This document shows, one piece after another, positions 37,001 to 49,900 of a DNA stretch of 64,000 nt. Location of the stretch: assembly GCA_023846275.1 (NCBI GenBank), contig JAIUJO010000089.1, positions 945,001 to 1,009,000 on the forward strand, read 5' to 3'. Position numbers and translations under genes: made by a program. The first letter of the stretch is position 1. Every line of letters starts with the position of its first letter. The stretch is from Vanilla planifolia. Taxonomy: Eukaryota > Streptophyta > Magnoliopsida > Asparagales > Orchidaceae. The notes beneath the pieces were generated by a model. That model saw only the letters and a list, made by a program, of their open reading frames with translations, made no database searches and was not told where the DNA came from.

Positions 37001-39900
37001 ACTATGTATTCCTTTCTTCTCTACTTCTCTAGTTTGTTCTTCCATTGAAATAATCCTTTAAAACCTCTCAAGACACCTTATGTGATTCTGAGGAACTCGA
37101 AAGCTCAACCTCTTTTGAAGTTGTGAACTTTCGATTAGAGAAATTACGATCTGATCAAATGCGGTCCCCTTTGGGGATAGTTGGAATGTTCTTTTGTACC
37201 TGTACCCAAAACCTACAAAGGTGAATCTGTGGGTTGAGTCATGGAATTCATTTACCGGCAGTTTTTTTTGTCTTAATAGGACTACTTATGAGCGTTCTTT
37301 TTATCTGTTATATATCGATCAAAACCCGGGGCCCGAGTTGGCCCCCTTTGAAACCGTAGCTAGATTTGAGATCTCATTCAAAGAGAAAGAAACAATGAAA
37401 CGGTAGCTACTAAAGCATAAACTACTTGTTTTCCCTTCCCCCACACAAAATCATCCGTTCTAGTTCTACATTTGTTCGAATAAAATGATTTGCTAATTTT
37501 AAATTATAAATGAAATCTAAATTTTAGAAAAAAATCAAAATCAAAAAATAAAATAAAAATAATAAAAAATGAATTCAACAGTCCTTCAAAAAACATCGGC
37601 AAGTAGCTAATCCCAAATGAAGTGATATAGAAGATCTAGTTAGTAGCAAGATGTAGAAGCTCGAGTTGAAACTTGCTGGTGCCCAATCAACCATGGGGCC
37701 CCTCTGGGGATCTTGTTTCATTTTCTTATACATCTTGCGAGGTGAGCCTAGCAATGTTTCATGTCGAACCTGGTAATTCTCTAATCCGAATGATTACCTG
37801 TCTTTGATTTGGGACCAAAAATGGTTAGCAGTGATAATAACATGATGGACAAAGAAATCTCTCGATCTTTTTTTTAACAAAACTGAATTACTATTTTCAT
37901 TCGAAAGTTTCAAATCTTCGAGATGATCACGATAGCTAAAATGCAAGATTGGTCTCTACTACTGTCTAACCCGAGAAAGCTCCGATCGAACCTTCTAACA
38001 GGATTGATCATTGATTTATGAACCAACCCCCGAGCAATCTTAGTTATCAGTGGAGGCTCGGTCTATTCGCTGGTATTTGTTTAGGGCCTGACCTGGTCGA
38101 CCCGATCATTATATTGAACTTTGTTGACAACTTCAATCATCCGGAGGTTCCTAGAGTCAGAGAGTGATGTGAAAATGGAAAAGTCGACTTACCACTTCAG
38201 CATCTGAAACTTGCAAATTACATATATATAAAAAAGTAGCACTAATTCTTGGAAGAACCAATACTCTAGATTGGATATAATGTCATAATTTGATTCTCTT
38301 GTTCTCAGTCTTAATCAAGCCTCAGAAATGTCTTCAACAGGAATCAACTCGAAACGACTGGAACAGAAGCCAACTCGAGATGAGGTTTGCTTCTTGCTTC
38401 TGGGTTTCGTAGAATTCAAAGGAAAACCTTCCTTGTGTTAAAAAGAGTGGGTGTACTTTTTTTGGAAGTTTTGTCTTTCTTTTCCTTGATTATGAAATTC
38501 TAAAAGAGAGTGGATAAGGAGACATTTAAATCGATGATTTAGTCATATGATCCTGACTCAGTCCTCCTTGTTTCAGCTCAAATCAGGGTGATTGGCCAGA
38601 AATGGAAAATTCGATTCTGTCTGATTGATCATCGACGTCGAATGCTTTAAGCATAGCCTCATCGATGATCGATAGTAATGCATAGGAATACGGAATACAA
38701 GAAAAGATTTGAAAAAATTTGATTGAAATTAAAATAGGTAATTTATTTCTTTTCTTTATATAAATCGAGGCATCAGCAACTGACATACAAAAAGCCTAAA
38801 AGCTAACAAAAAAGTGAACTAAACTAATGGCCTCTTTTTGGTCTTTATACGCATTCTTATGTTATGAGGATCTCCATAGTGATTCTTTCCTTTTTAGACC
38901 AACAAAATCACATTTTTTTTGTTCTTGTTATTGTTATGGCAATGCACGTAGTGAAGAAAGGGATGGAAAGTAGATTTCCCTTGAAGTTGTCTTTTCTTTT
39001 ATTTTTTGAGAGATAAGAGAATCTCTTTGACCCAATGCTTTATTTTTATCCTTGTTGAGTCAGAATCACTGAGTGAGAAAAAGTGAATAAATTAACGAGA
39101 AAGAAAAGAAGAAATTAAAGAAAAAAAGTGAAGAAAGAAAAAGAAGATTTTAATATTTATTCAAGAAGAACCACCCATGTGATAATTTATAAAGATACTG
39201 AGGAGAAGTCGTCTATTACACAGCTCAAAAACTCTTCCTAGGGTGGGTGGGGATACCTATTCTTCGTCGGCGGTACGGCGAGCACAGGGGCCCTGGGTTC
39301 GCTACGTGGGCTTCCTATGCATTTCCAAATGGAACCCAGCTCCGCTCTGCCGAGCATGGAGGATGTGAGTGAACAGCCAAGCCATCGTGCGTGACCCCAA
39401 TGGTTGATCAGCTGGAGTTTGTTGGTTCCATGCCTACTTTAATGAAATCAATCGTCTTTCTTTCCTGTCGGGAGAATGGAAACTTCTTCACGAGTTTCCT
39501 ATTCCACTTTCTGTTTTTATGAAACGGTTTCTTTTGTGTCAGTTTTAATTTGAGCTCCGCTCGGGTCCAAGAATCCTTAAGCACCTTGTTTTCGTTTTGT
39601 TTTCGGGGCCTTCTCCGAAGTTTCTTCAAACGAAAAAGATGAAGAACTGGTTTTTTTTATGTGGAAACCCATTTCTTTGACTGGTTTATGGAAAAAGGAA
39701 AACGATTGTGACCGGTCTCGCTGTTCTCCTTTTTGAGTGCGATTTCTATGTTATGTATGGCCATGCAAAGAAAACCCAGGGTGGAAGGGCCAGTGGTGCA
39801 ATAAGCATCACCTGCATTTCATTTGCCTGCATAGAGTGCGATACGACTAGGTATAAACAAGGAGCGAGCATTGTTTGTAGATCTGTGTTTGGAAACTAGG
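34041..39900. other. organelle-like DNA block, possibly mitochondrial
   Basis: The texture changes sharply at about 34040 to more balanced composition with many G and C runs, for example around 34850-34875, 37322-37346 and 39283-39292, and palindromes CCCCTTTGGGG (37166-37176) and CCCCTCTGGGG (37699-37709). Similar palindromes occur in the block at 6-9 kb. It resembles plant mitochondrial intergenic and intron DNA transferred to the nucleus. Open frames at 36049-36381 (110 codons) and 36369-36746 (125) overlap slightly and could be remains of one reading frame, but I recognise neither. No mitochondrial exon could be named with confidence. Confidence 0.4.
35251..35322 (+). ncRNA. possible decayed group II intron domain V region
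   Basis: 'gtgcgggaaactctcatgta' followed by 'cagttt' resembles the domain V/flank text of plant organelle group II introns ('...GTATGCGGGGAAACTCTCATGTACGGTT'). It is followed by a G-rich stretch and a near-perfect 'ggagcccgaaaggctctcc' hairpin. The catalytic AGC triad at the start of domain V is not intact here, so any intron is dead. Assigned by resemblance only. Confidence 0.3.
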
Positions 39901-40198
39901 GATCACTTTGACTCTTACTGCTTTCACAAGTGCCACTTTTCACCGCTTCTTTTTCAAGGTCACTGTTAACCAGGTTGCTCAAAATTTTGTGCTCTTGCTA
40001 TAGTGAAATGATCTTCTTCTTTGCAGAGCTTCATCCATGGTTTTCTTTGAGAATATCGCTGCATACAAAAGACTCTTCTACAACAAAACTAAAAAGTCCT
40101 CTCAAGTACTAGGATAACTACAAAATGGCAGACCACACATCTCTTATACACTCATACTGAAGGATTGTTCAGCCTTCTCATCTTTACTCTACACAATT
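39901..40198. other. 3' flank of the cyclin gene, no gene
   Basis: About 300 bp between the organelle-like block and the cyclin stop codon. A 60-codon frame at 39930-40112 has no motif. It could hold the cyclin 3' UTR, as the cyclin is on the minus strand. Confidence 0.4.
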
Positions 40199-41780
40199 CT
40201 AAAAATTTGATGCTGAACAAGCCATGGTTTCAACAGTAGTGTAGCTTAGGCATGTGACATCTAGAACACCTACTGAAGTTTGTGGTGCCTTGGAAACCAA
40301 AGAACTCCTCATCTCCACCAACTGCATGTCTTGTATTACTTCGTAGCATTTCATTCCTTTGTCCAGCATTGAACAAAGGAATCACAATTCCGATGCATAT
40401 ATCGTTTGAAATATACAGAATGCAGTAGCTTACCCTCTCCATGTAGGCACAATGGTTCAAGACGTTGTCTATTAATAGTTTGTTAGCATTACCAAAGATA
40501 GCAAGTGCAACCGCAGCAGCCACCTCTAAAGGCTTGAATTCTATAAGACAATTTTTTGCATTGATGTTTACATAAAAGGACTACAAGAGCTCACTTTTAT
40601 TTCAAAATGATTCCATAACAATAGAATAATGCAAACCAACCTCTACATGTATTTAAAATAAGGTCAATAGAATGGTTTATTTTAGATTGTTTTAGTGGAC
40701 CACCATTACTAAACTTATGGACAAAGTAGTCCATAAAGAAGAAAGGTGTCACATAATGCATTCTCCATTCAAGTGTGCTCAGTACCAAAAGCTCCATCCT
40801 TTGAATAGTCTTTGCCTCAAATACATACTTGGCATTGCCAATCTATATAATGCACTGAGTCAAATGTAGCAATTAGGAGAAAAAATAGTATTCAAGAAGA
40901 AGGTTTGCCTGTAGAACAAGAGTTAAGGGGACTTCAGTTTCCTCCATCTTTGCAACCAAAGATAAGCAGGCAATGGCTAGCAATTGGGTCATCCAAGCCT
41001 TCCCGTTCTACACAAACAAATTGAAATCGCTTTATGATTAACGATTGAAGGAAGATAAATACCAGTTGCATTGAGACATTTGTGCAAGTATTCGACATAT
41101 AGATCTCGACAAACTCATATGGCATGGTTCTTACAGAGAGCTCATATGTAGAGAGGAAGCGATCCATATAATTTACAGACAAGCAGGCACTCAGAGGCCC
41201 AAAGCTGTAATAGGCATGAACCTGCAAATATGCATCCCAAATCCATTCAATCAACCGTAAAGGAGCCAAAAAAAGTGTTCAGAAGGGTAAAACAAATCAG
41301 ATAAAGAGAAATGTAGTTACATCTTTTACAAGAAGTAGAATTATGCGAATTGAAAGGTAAATCATGTGCAAATATGCTAACAAATACTAACATAGTGGAA
41401 CTGTAATCGTCAAAGAAGACAAAAATAATCGAATAAGGGGGATAACGAAAAGGAGAATCCATCTTAATAATCCCATCGATGACATTCCTTCTTAAGGATA
41501 TGACCAAAGACCCTCTCATCAACCACTGGACATATTCCTTTTCCAGAGTATGCCTAGATTCTTTCTTTAGCAATGCAAACAGGCATTCTTCAAAGTGCGA
41601 TGAGCAAAGAAAGAAGGAATCTCGGGAAAAAGAAGTCTTTTGCTCGAATATTTTTCCAAGCCCATACCATTGAGCTTTCAGATTGATGCCCAGCTCCTCG
41701 TCCTCGTCAAAAACAACGATACTGCTGTTATCCTTGGCGCATAAAAAAATGGAAGATGCGTAGTCGCAACTAACTCCCAT
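40199..41780 (-). pseudogene. D-type cyclin, CYCD2/CYCD4 class, probably nonfunctional
   Basis: Six exons can be placed on the minus strand: 41780-41463, 41221-41135, 41007-40909, 40842-40641, 40540-40434 and about 40356-40199. Together they code for about 320 residues, the family's usual length. Exon 1 begins MGVSCDYASS. The cyclin box is recognisable in [40 protein letters not shown] followed by [28 protein letters not shown] and EVAAAVALAIFG. The C-terminus reads SLVSKAPQTSVGVLDVTCLS. D-type cyclins bind CDKA and retinoblastoma protein to drive G1/S entry. Oddities: the N-terminal LxCxE Rb-binding motif is FLCAK; the conserved Trp of 'DWI' is Gly (IDGIIK); the exon 1 donor reads AT instead of GT; the exon 3 donor is GC; and the exon 6 acceptor gives an immediate stop, out of phase with the clear C-terminal frame. 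Each exon body is otherwise open. Confidence 0.9.
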
Positions 41781-44700
41781 TGCAGCTGGATCAAAGATAC
41801 AACAAGCGTTACTTTCCTTACCGATGGAGATATGCTCTCTTCTCTTTTTGCCACGGGGACTTCCCCTATCATAGAGGAGCCCATAGGTAGAGCTTCCCCA
41901 TATTGTGTAGGCTCTCTGGAGAAATGGTAGAGGGAAAGAGAAGAGGGAAGAATAGTGATCGATAGGATAAAGATTGCTACATATATGGAAGAAGAAATGT
42001 TGCTGAAGTGATGGAGAGGATAAATACTGTTGCATATATGGAAGAAGAAGAGTTGCTGATGGATGCTGAAGTTTTAGGGTAACTAAAAAGGAGAGTGGAA
42101 AAGGAGTTATCTTTTGTTAGAGGGTTATTTGCTAAGCCTTACAGAAAATGATGAGTTTATTATTTGATTATGGAAATATAATTACGTGAATCATGTAGAT
42201 TTTAAATAAACTTTATAGTGTTACTATAAAATTCTTCAGTATCTAAAAAGGGACTATTGTTTGGATAATTTGTGTTGCATGAGATTTAATTTAACTAGTC
42301 TTTAAAAACAAAGAAATTATCATATATATAATTATTAGTCTTTATGTCTAACAATTTTATTTTGTCATAAAAAATTTTAAATTTTGCTTTATGTGACTAT
42401 GTACAACTTTGACCATTAACCATTGATCCAAAGAAACCTAAAATTGAATAAGGATTAAATATTGGTTTGTTTAAAACTATTCTCTTACAATATCATATAA
42501 TTTTATTTAGTCATATAAATTATTTTTTTTTTGTTTACAAGAAATTATAAACTCAGATGTAAAACACATTAGATGTTACATAAATTATAATTTATATAGA
42601 TGTCAAATATTAAGATGTCAAAAGGTATAACAAAACGTAATTTAGATGACTTTAAGTTAAAAAAAATATAAATAACTTATTTTTTAACTATACGAATATG
42701 TTGTATATTTGTTAAATATTTCTTTTTTTATGCTAGAATTATACAGCACTTTGTTTTTTATTTTGATAAAATCAAATAAAAGAAAAAAAAATAAAAAAAG
42801 TTGACCATTTAATGGATTGTTGGACAGTGTTGCCGTTAAACGATGTGTAAAACGAAAAAGAAGATTTTGTCACCATCGTTCGATTAAAGAAATTGAACAA
42901 ATTAAGAAAAAAAATAATTGAAATGTTAAACTAATCAAAAAAATAAACTTCATAGCCAACTCTGCTATTAAAGTTTTTCTTGAGAAAATCAGGAGAAGAC
43001 TTGCTATGATTCCAACTTGTGGTAGATATACTCGAAATTATATGATTAGAAATAATCAAAGCGATAAAAATGTTTTTGCCAGGAGTGTTTGGTTGTATGA
43101 TTTGAACATGTTAATTTTGGATCAATTAAGTTTTTAAGAGAGAAGAGTTATCATAATTCTCTCATTCAATGGTGGAAGAGGAAGACCAAAAAGAGGTGAG
43201 AACAAATTAGTTAAGGGACTTGACATTTTTGAATCTTAATATCTCGTCAATATGGTGCAATGGTGTCATAGAATTCATGTAATGGTCTTGGATAAATGGG
43301 ATTGCAATGCAATGTACACTCAAAGGTTTGGGGTGGTGTCTAGTTGCAATCTTTGGGCTTTTATGTCCAAGGCTAAACTATGAGGACTTATTATATGTGT
43401 TTGAAATTCAAAGTAAAGAAATGCTAAGAAAATGTGGTAAAAAAATGAGAACTAAAAATGCATGCAATAAATTTTGAAAGACATGTGTTTTATACCTAAT
43501 TACAACTATGACATATGTAAGTTATGATTTTGATGAGGCATGACTTCAAGTTTAAAATAATAACTCAAATAATTAAAACCTTCTCTATTGCAAATCAGAC
43601 AAATTAACCAAGTTCTTGAAGGGCAACTATCCTTTGTCTAACAATTTGCTTGTAGATTCCAAGAAAAAGTAGTTAATAAAATTAACTTTAAGCATGCTAT
43701 TAAACTCATGCAAGAAAATTTAAATATAACAGGAAATCTGAATTTAAATTTTTGTGGTGCAATGATGACGAAAGTGATAGCACAATGAACACATATTGAT
43801 TGAAACTATATTTTTACAACAACTTTTATAGGACCAACAAAACTAACATGAGAAAGATGTAAAATCATGTTGTTCTTACTTTAAAAGTTATATAGATACA
43901 CAAAGAAATAACAAGAAAGAAGTGTTAAAGCAAGTACAAAAAACATGACTAAGAACCATGTTTGTACAGAATGATTTTTGTTATCATATAACCATGTTTG
44001 TATGTACATAATGTAATTTGTGAATGCATTAACTTCTTTTTGTACATATGACTATACTCATAATCCAAAACATATATTAGACATTGTGTACACTTGTATA
44101 AAATTACTATTGTGGAGTGAATATTTTTATGGGCATTTCTCCCTTTGTGCACATAGAATTTTACATGCATTGCTTTATTTGTGCAAATGTAGTTGGGAGA
44201 CAAGCATCTATATGTGCAACATGCATCAATAGATAAATCTAGTTTGCCTAAGTTGTTTCTAAATTTGTTGGAATTGAACATGCCAACAATTGGTGATGTA
44301 ACTACTCATATGGTTTGAACCTTCGCAACCATTCAAACTGATCATGTATTGGTTACAACAATGGGCATCTCTTTATAATACATAGTGACTAAGGCCTGCA
44401 TAACAAAATAAACACATTTTTCTTTTCAAATGCATTAAAAATACAAAATGTGATCAAATATGTAGAAGAAATACAACACCAAATTTTTTAATATATAATG
44501 GATGAGTATTAAAAGTTGTGGGATTGTGTTGCATTGAATTGAATTTTGTTGTTGTTATAAAAAACGTGTAACATATTCTAACTTTCATTTACAATTTCTC
44601 ATCTATACAACGATAATGTTTTTGTAGAATATGCATTTTTGTGTACAGAATTGAAGAAAATTTGGTAAATTACTCAAATTAGCTATGTTTTTGTCTACAT

Positions 44701-46947
44701 TTTTTTATATTTATATATATGCAGAAGAAGGAAAAATAGTAAATGAGAAAACATGAATTTGGAGTTTACCTTATAATTGAATTTTAAGATATACTTGAAA
44801 TTTTTAGTTGGTTTAAGAATAATCTAGTTGGGCTTACTTAAGATGATTCATCTAGTATGTTTTGGATTTAGCTCAATTTTCATTGTTTGGATGAGGCCAT
44901 GAGTTAGATGCTTGCACTCAAATGGTGAAAAAACAAGATTTGTTAATATGTGTAAGATTACATTGTACACTTTAGGTTTTATTATGTTAGAGGTGGTTTA
45001 TACTTTCTGGGTGATGATAATAGTAATGATAAAAGAAAAAAAAGACTAAAATGTGACAAAACTATTACTTCAAAAGCAGGTTTGGATTAGAATATGATCA
45101 ACCTAATAAATCTTAATGAGCATGACCATGTTGACTTTATGAGTAGTAAAAAAATGTATGAGATAAGGAACCTCGAGCATTCTTTTGCCTATGTAACATG
45201 TACTAAATACAAGGACCATGCAATTTAAAAAATCTTTATTAGAATAACCACAAAATTTTATATGAACATACGAATACACCTATTTGGTTGTCTATTCTAA
45301 TTATACGAAACACAAAGTAAACAATTTTAATGTAACCTACTAATAAAATTTTTTTTTTAAATGGTTGCAATTTATATGTGACTAGAACTATGCATTATGT
45401 GGAGAGAGAACTATGAATACACACAATTAAGGTTACACACTTATAAAATATCACTTGTATTGCATGTAAAAATTCAATTATTTATAATTATAAAATCATT
45501 AACTTTAGCATACAAATATGAATAATAGTTTACTTTTCATTACAAGAAAAATGCTATAAAAAATTTATGCATATGTGTGAATATTATGCATAATGATTCT
45601 AACCTATAAAGATTAGAGCAAAGTGAATGGTTATTTTTTCTTTAAAAATGTTTGAATGACATAAATCATCATGCATCATTTCTTTTTTCCAAGAAACACA
45701 AATTATTTTGATGCTTGTCAATCATGCACCCTTTTTTAGGGTTAGGAAGTGTGTTAGACACTTGTTCAAAGAATGTGTAACACCTCCTACAATTTTGTGG
45801 AGGATATGAGATTGCGCTTTTCTCAAATTTAGATTAGTGATGCAACATGGAACTGCTAATACATGGTCTTAAAAGCCAAGTTTGAGAATTTGACAAGGAT
45901 ACAATACCATAGTTAAGAGTGTTTGTAATTCATGGAATTTTTCATTTGTCGAGATCTATTTGATTCCTCTTCTAAACTAATTAGATTGTTGAAATGTGTA
46001 GGAAAGCTTTTGAAAGGCTTTTGAATTAAATATTTGAGTATAAAAATGCAATTTTAGTGGTAATGATGCTTAAAGATTATGGCGGTATTGTTGGAAAAAT
46101 TTATTGCTACTTGGATATGCTTCAAGTATATTGGATTTATTATACAAATTGTTGGGACATAACTTGAGGCACCATCTTTTGGAGTTCATGCCATGCATTT
46201 AAGTTGCAGAAGTTTGCTTGATGTTCTTTCTAGTAAGGCTTTGTTAAGACTGATAAGCAAATTCATATTGCCAGTGTTAGACTAAATATGCTACATGATG
46301 CCCATGCTTGGTCATAAAGAAGTTATTGTTGATAAAAGGTGACATAATTGAATATTAGAATGGGATTGTTTTAACAAGAAAGAGAGCTAAAAAGATGTTA
46401 GGGTCAGGGCAATAAAACTTTTGATTTTTTTGGTAAAGCTTTGCCTTTGCCAAGTGCTTTAAATAATCATTTGATTTTGGATAGGTTGACTATTTTCTTA
46501 ATTGATATATTGATTATGATCTAGATCCAAACAGCACAAAGTGATATAATTTTGTTCTCTAGTGAAAACATAATTGTACTTTTTTACAATTTGAAATTAT
46601 TTGAATTATTTTTTTAAGAAGATTGGTGCTATGACATAACGTTGAACCATCCCTTTTGATGGCATGGTTAATGTTACTCTGGTAACAACTCATTTGCTTT
46701 TAAATTATTTCATCTTGAAGTGTCTTGTCCTAAACTTTTTGCAACTTTCAAAAACATAATATCTTTTCAATATTATTATGTTTCGCGTGATCACATAAAT
46801 TAGAATTAAGTATTTTATACTTCAAAACCAATATCAACATATTTTATTTGACTTGCACAAATTTTTAAAGTTTTTTATTGGGTATATTGCATGGTGAAGA
46901 TTCCAGTTAATTAATCCTTTATGTTTTACTGGTTGCAATTTTTGCAG
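41781..46947. other. intergenic AT-rich DNA
   Basis: 41781-42100 would be the 5' flank of the cyclin. An open frame continues upstream of the cyclin ATG to 42035, but its translation does not resemble cyclin N-termini. Beyond that the sequence is AT-rich with no supported gene. Overlapping frames at 43949-44281 on both strands come from a stretch rich in 'tttgtgcac/tttgtacat' variants and look spurious. Missing N-terminal exons of the CTR9 relic could lie here, but none was recognised. Confidence 0.45.
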
Positions 46948-49900
46948 GATAGCTTTGTGTGGCCAAAGGTGACCTAGCGCAAGCATCAAGCATCAAGCCA
47001 ATTCAATATTGTTCTAGGTGAAGACAAAAATAATGTTGCTACACATTTGGATTAGGTACTTTTACTTTGTGAAGTTTGTACTTTGGTTAAATGAGTCCTC
47101 TATATCGATGTAGAGCTTGTTACATGTATCGATCGGAATGTTATAAAATTTAAGGGCAGCATATTGAGAGATTACAACTAGCTTGTGACCTTTTAATTAA
47201 GTCTTTTGAATAGAATAATATTTTTTTAAGTATTTTTTTGAGGTATGTACATAATTACTAATTTTTAGACTGTTATTAAAATTAATTAAATTTGGGAAAA
47301 ATACACATAGGCTTTTGGTGTTCGGGGTTATTCTTAACTAAAGTTTCTTGAGTTTTATAATTGGCCATTTAGGTCTTTTTAAGTACCCCATAGTAAGAAA
47401 GTAGGTTCATGCACCTCAACAATGCTAAAAAACAAAGTTAATATCGAAATCTGCTTCTTCTTTCTATATTGGCGAAACCTTAAACCCTTTACTAATTTTA
47501 AGGTTGTTGAAGTTCATGGAGGTGGAAAGAGAAACGATGATGTTGTATTATGGCAAGGGGTGGCAAGGATAATGGAGAATAGTATAAAGATGTTGTCACT
47601 TCTGCTTGCACCTATTATATGCATATACTAATAGTGTATTATAGAAGCACTATTGAAGATATTAATGTCAAAATAAATGAGGGTGACAAAAAATTGATTT
47701 GAAACTATAAATATGGATACCTATTCTAACTGAAAGTCAATGATACTATGTCAAGTACAAAACTATAATGTACGTAATATACTATTCACAATCATCTTAC
47801 ATGTCTTTAGATATTATCTCTTTGTGAATTTTTTATATGTCTTGTAATTTAAATAGAAAAATAAGTTATACAATGTTTAATAAGTAAATATTATATGTAA
47901 CAATTAACATGATATGATATAGTGATATAAATATGAGTATAAACATGACATCTCTATAATACTCAGAGAAGAAATGAGTCACCAATAGTAATAAATAATA
48001 TGCTTAGTAATATAAGAGTCCACATTTATATATTATATATTTTTCATATACATATTGTACATCATTTCCTATTAATTTCTCTTTTTATCTTTGTTTTTCT
48101 TTTTTGTTAATTTATTATAATTGAACTAATATTTCTTATATTACTGTTATCATATATTTCTATCATATGTTAACTCATATCTGTATGACATCTAATCACA
48201 TAATCTTTACACCTTTACTAATAAGCATGTCATAACTGTTTAGTCCTATCAATCACATAATATCATTATAGAACATGAACTTTGCAAAAGGTGCTAGTTG
48301 TAGCTGGGAGATCTCTAATGCCATTTCATAACTTGATAAAACTAATGCTAATCATGTTTAGCATATCATGTGTTGAGCTCATCATATATAGTGGAATCAT
48401 GATATAAAATATAGATTTTTTTTTATTTTTTATTCTTTATTTATTCAGGATATTTAACCCAGTTATAATTTACATCATATTATAAGATACTATTTCATTT
48501 ATTTATCTTTTTATCTTCTACTGTAAGTCTATTATGTTGCATTTTAATTACTCAATGTCATAAAAGCATTGATGTATCAGAACATGAATGCAAACATGAG
48601 ACATGTATGTTATACTTGAATTCTCAAATAATTATATCTACTATATTATCATCAATTTGAATTTACATGGATTCCAAAAATCTATCTTTTTTCTATCCTT
48701 TCTTTTTGTTTTTCATTTCTTACAAGGAAATTCATTATAACTCATAAGGATCTATAGTTTTAATATCCCAAACTATTTTATTTAAATTTCTTTAAATTCT
48801 TTATAATGTATGTATCAATAATAAAGGAATTGCATTTAGATATTGATCTTACTAATTCTTTTTTTTGTGCTTGTAACAGTTAAAATCACATGTAAGTTCT
48901 TTTATCATAGTTTCTAACATTATTCTTGCTTTTATTTTTTGGATTTAAGCTATAACAACTATTTAAACAAAATATTCCTTAGTTGTGGCTTCTCTCACTT
49001 TCCCATGTTTGTTGGAAGTGTAGTAGTAGTCTTTCTACATTATAATTTTTCAAAACAGTAACACTTTTCTTAATTTTTAACTGAAGTTGAAGCTCACTTT
49101 AACTAGAATCTCCCATTCCCAGTTTGGCGGAATGCCTTTTTCCCACTAAGTTCAGCTTGCTACAACACTAGCCCTTGCTTGCTTGTAAAAATTCATGGCA
49201 GCCTCTTCCTTTAGGAAAGAAAATAGAAATACAAAGCTAAGCTCTCTTGGCAGCACAAGCAAAACAAAAAACTTCTCCCAAATAGGTTTATTGTCAGCTC
49301 ACCTGCTTTGACTTCCTTGCTTCATTCAGCATTGCAATTAACTTGTGTTGCTGATTTTCATTTTGTTTCTCTTTTCCTGTTCTACTACTCTCCTTTCTTC
49401 TTCTTTTTGCATTTTCCTATCCCTGATTCCTTTTCTTTTTTAAGATCTTCTCCCAAGGAGCTAATTCCTTTGCAAACCTTCTCAACTGAGGCTCACAAAG
49501 GTTCGTAAGGTTGACTCGAAAAAAAGAGAATAAGGGAAAAAGAAAAATGTTGTTGTTACTATTACCAAATAAATAATAGAAAGGTTTTTTATAATTCAAT
49601 AACTTCTAAAATTAATTAAAAATAAAGGAGAGTTTAAAAAATTTTTCAACAGGGATCATAAGATTCAATTTAGAGATGTAATAAAGGGAGAACATTTATC
49701 GAAAATCTTGGTTGCATCTTGTTTTTGAATGGAAGTGATTCAAATGAATGCCTTGTGGAGGAATTTAAGAAGCTTGGATGAGGAGATGTAAACATGGTTG
49801 AGATCATAGAAAATGGTATCATTGTTGGAGAGGTGGAGTCCTACTATGACAAATGGTATTTTAAGGATCTTATAAATATGTTATAATAATCCACTAGCCT

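Noticed and set aside
39241..39400. Possible tRNA T-arm-like text ('gggttcgctac') in a GC-rich patch
   Set aside because: No acceptor stem or cloverleaf could be folded around it by eye.
41781..42035. Upstream extension of the cyclin exon 1 frame to an earlier ATG at 42035
   Set aside because: The added 85 residues do not resemble D-cyclin N-termini. The ATG at 41780 starts directly with the family's N-terminal text.
43949..44281. Overlapping open frames on both strands (110 and 70 codons)
   Set aside because: They lie in a stretch of degenerate 'tttgt.ca' variants. Products are Cys/His/Tyr/Met-rich without domain structure, and two strands cannot both be real here.
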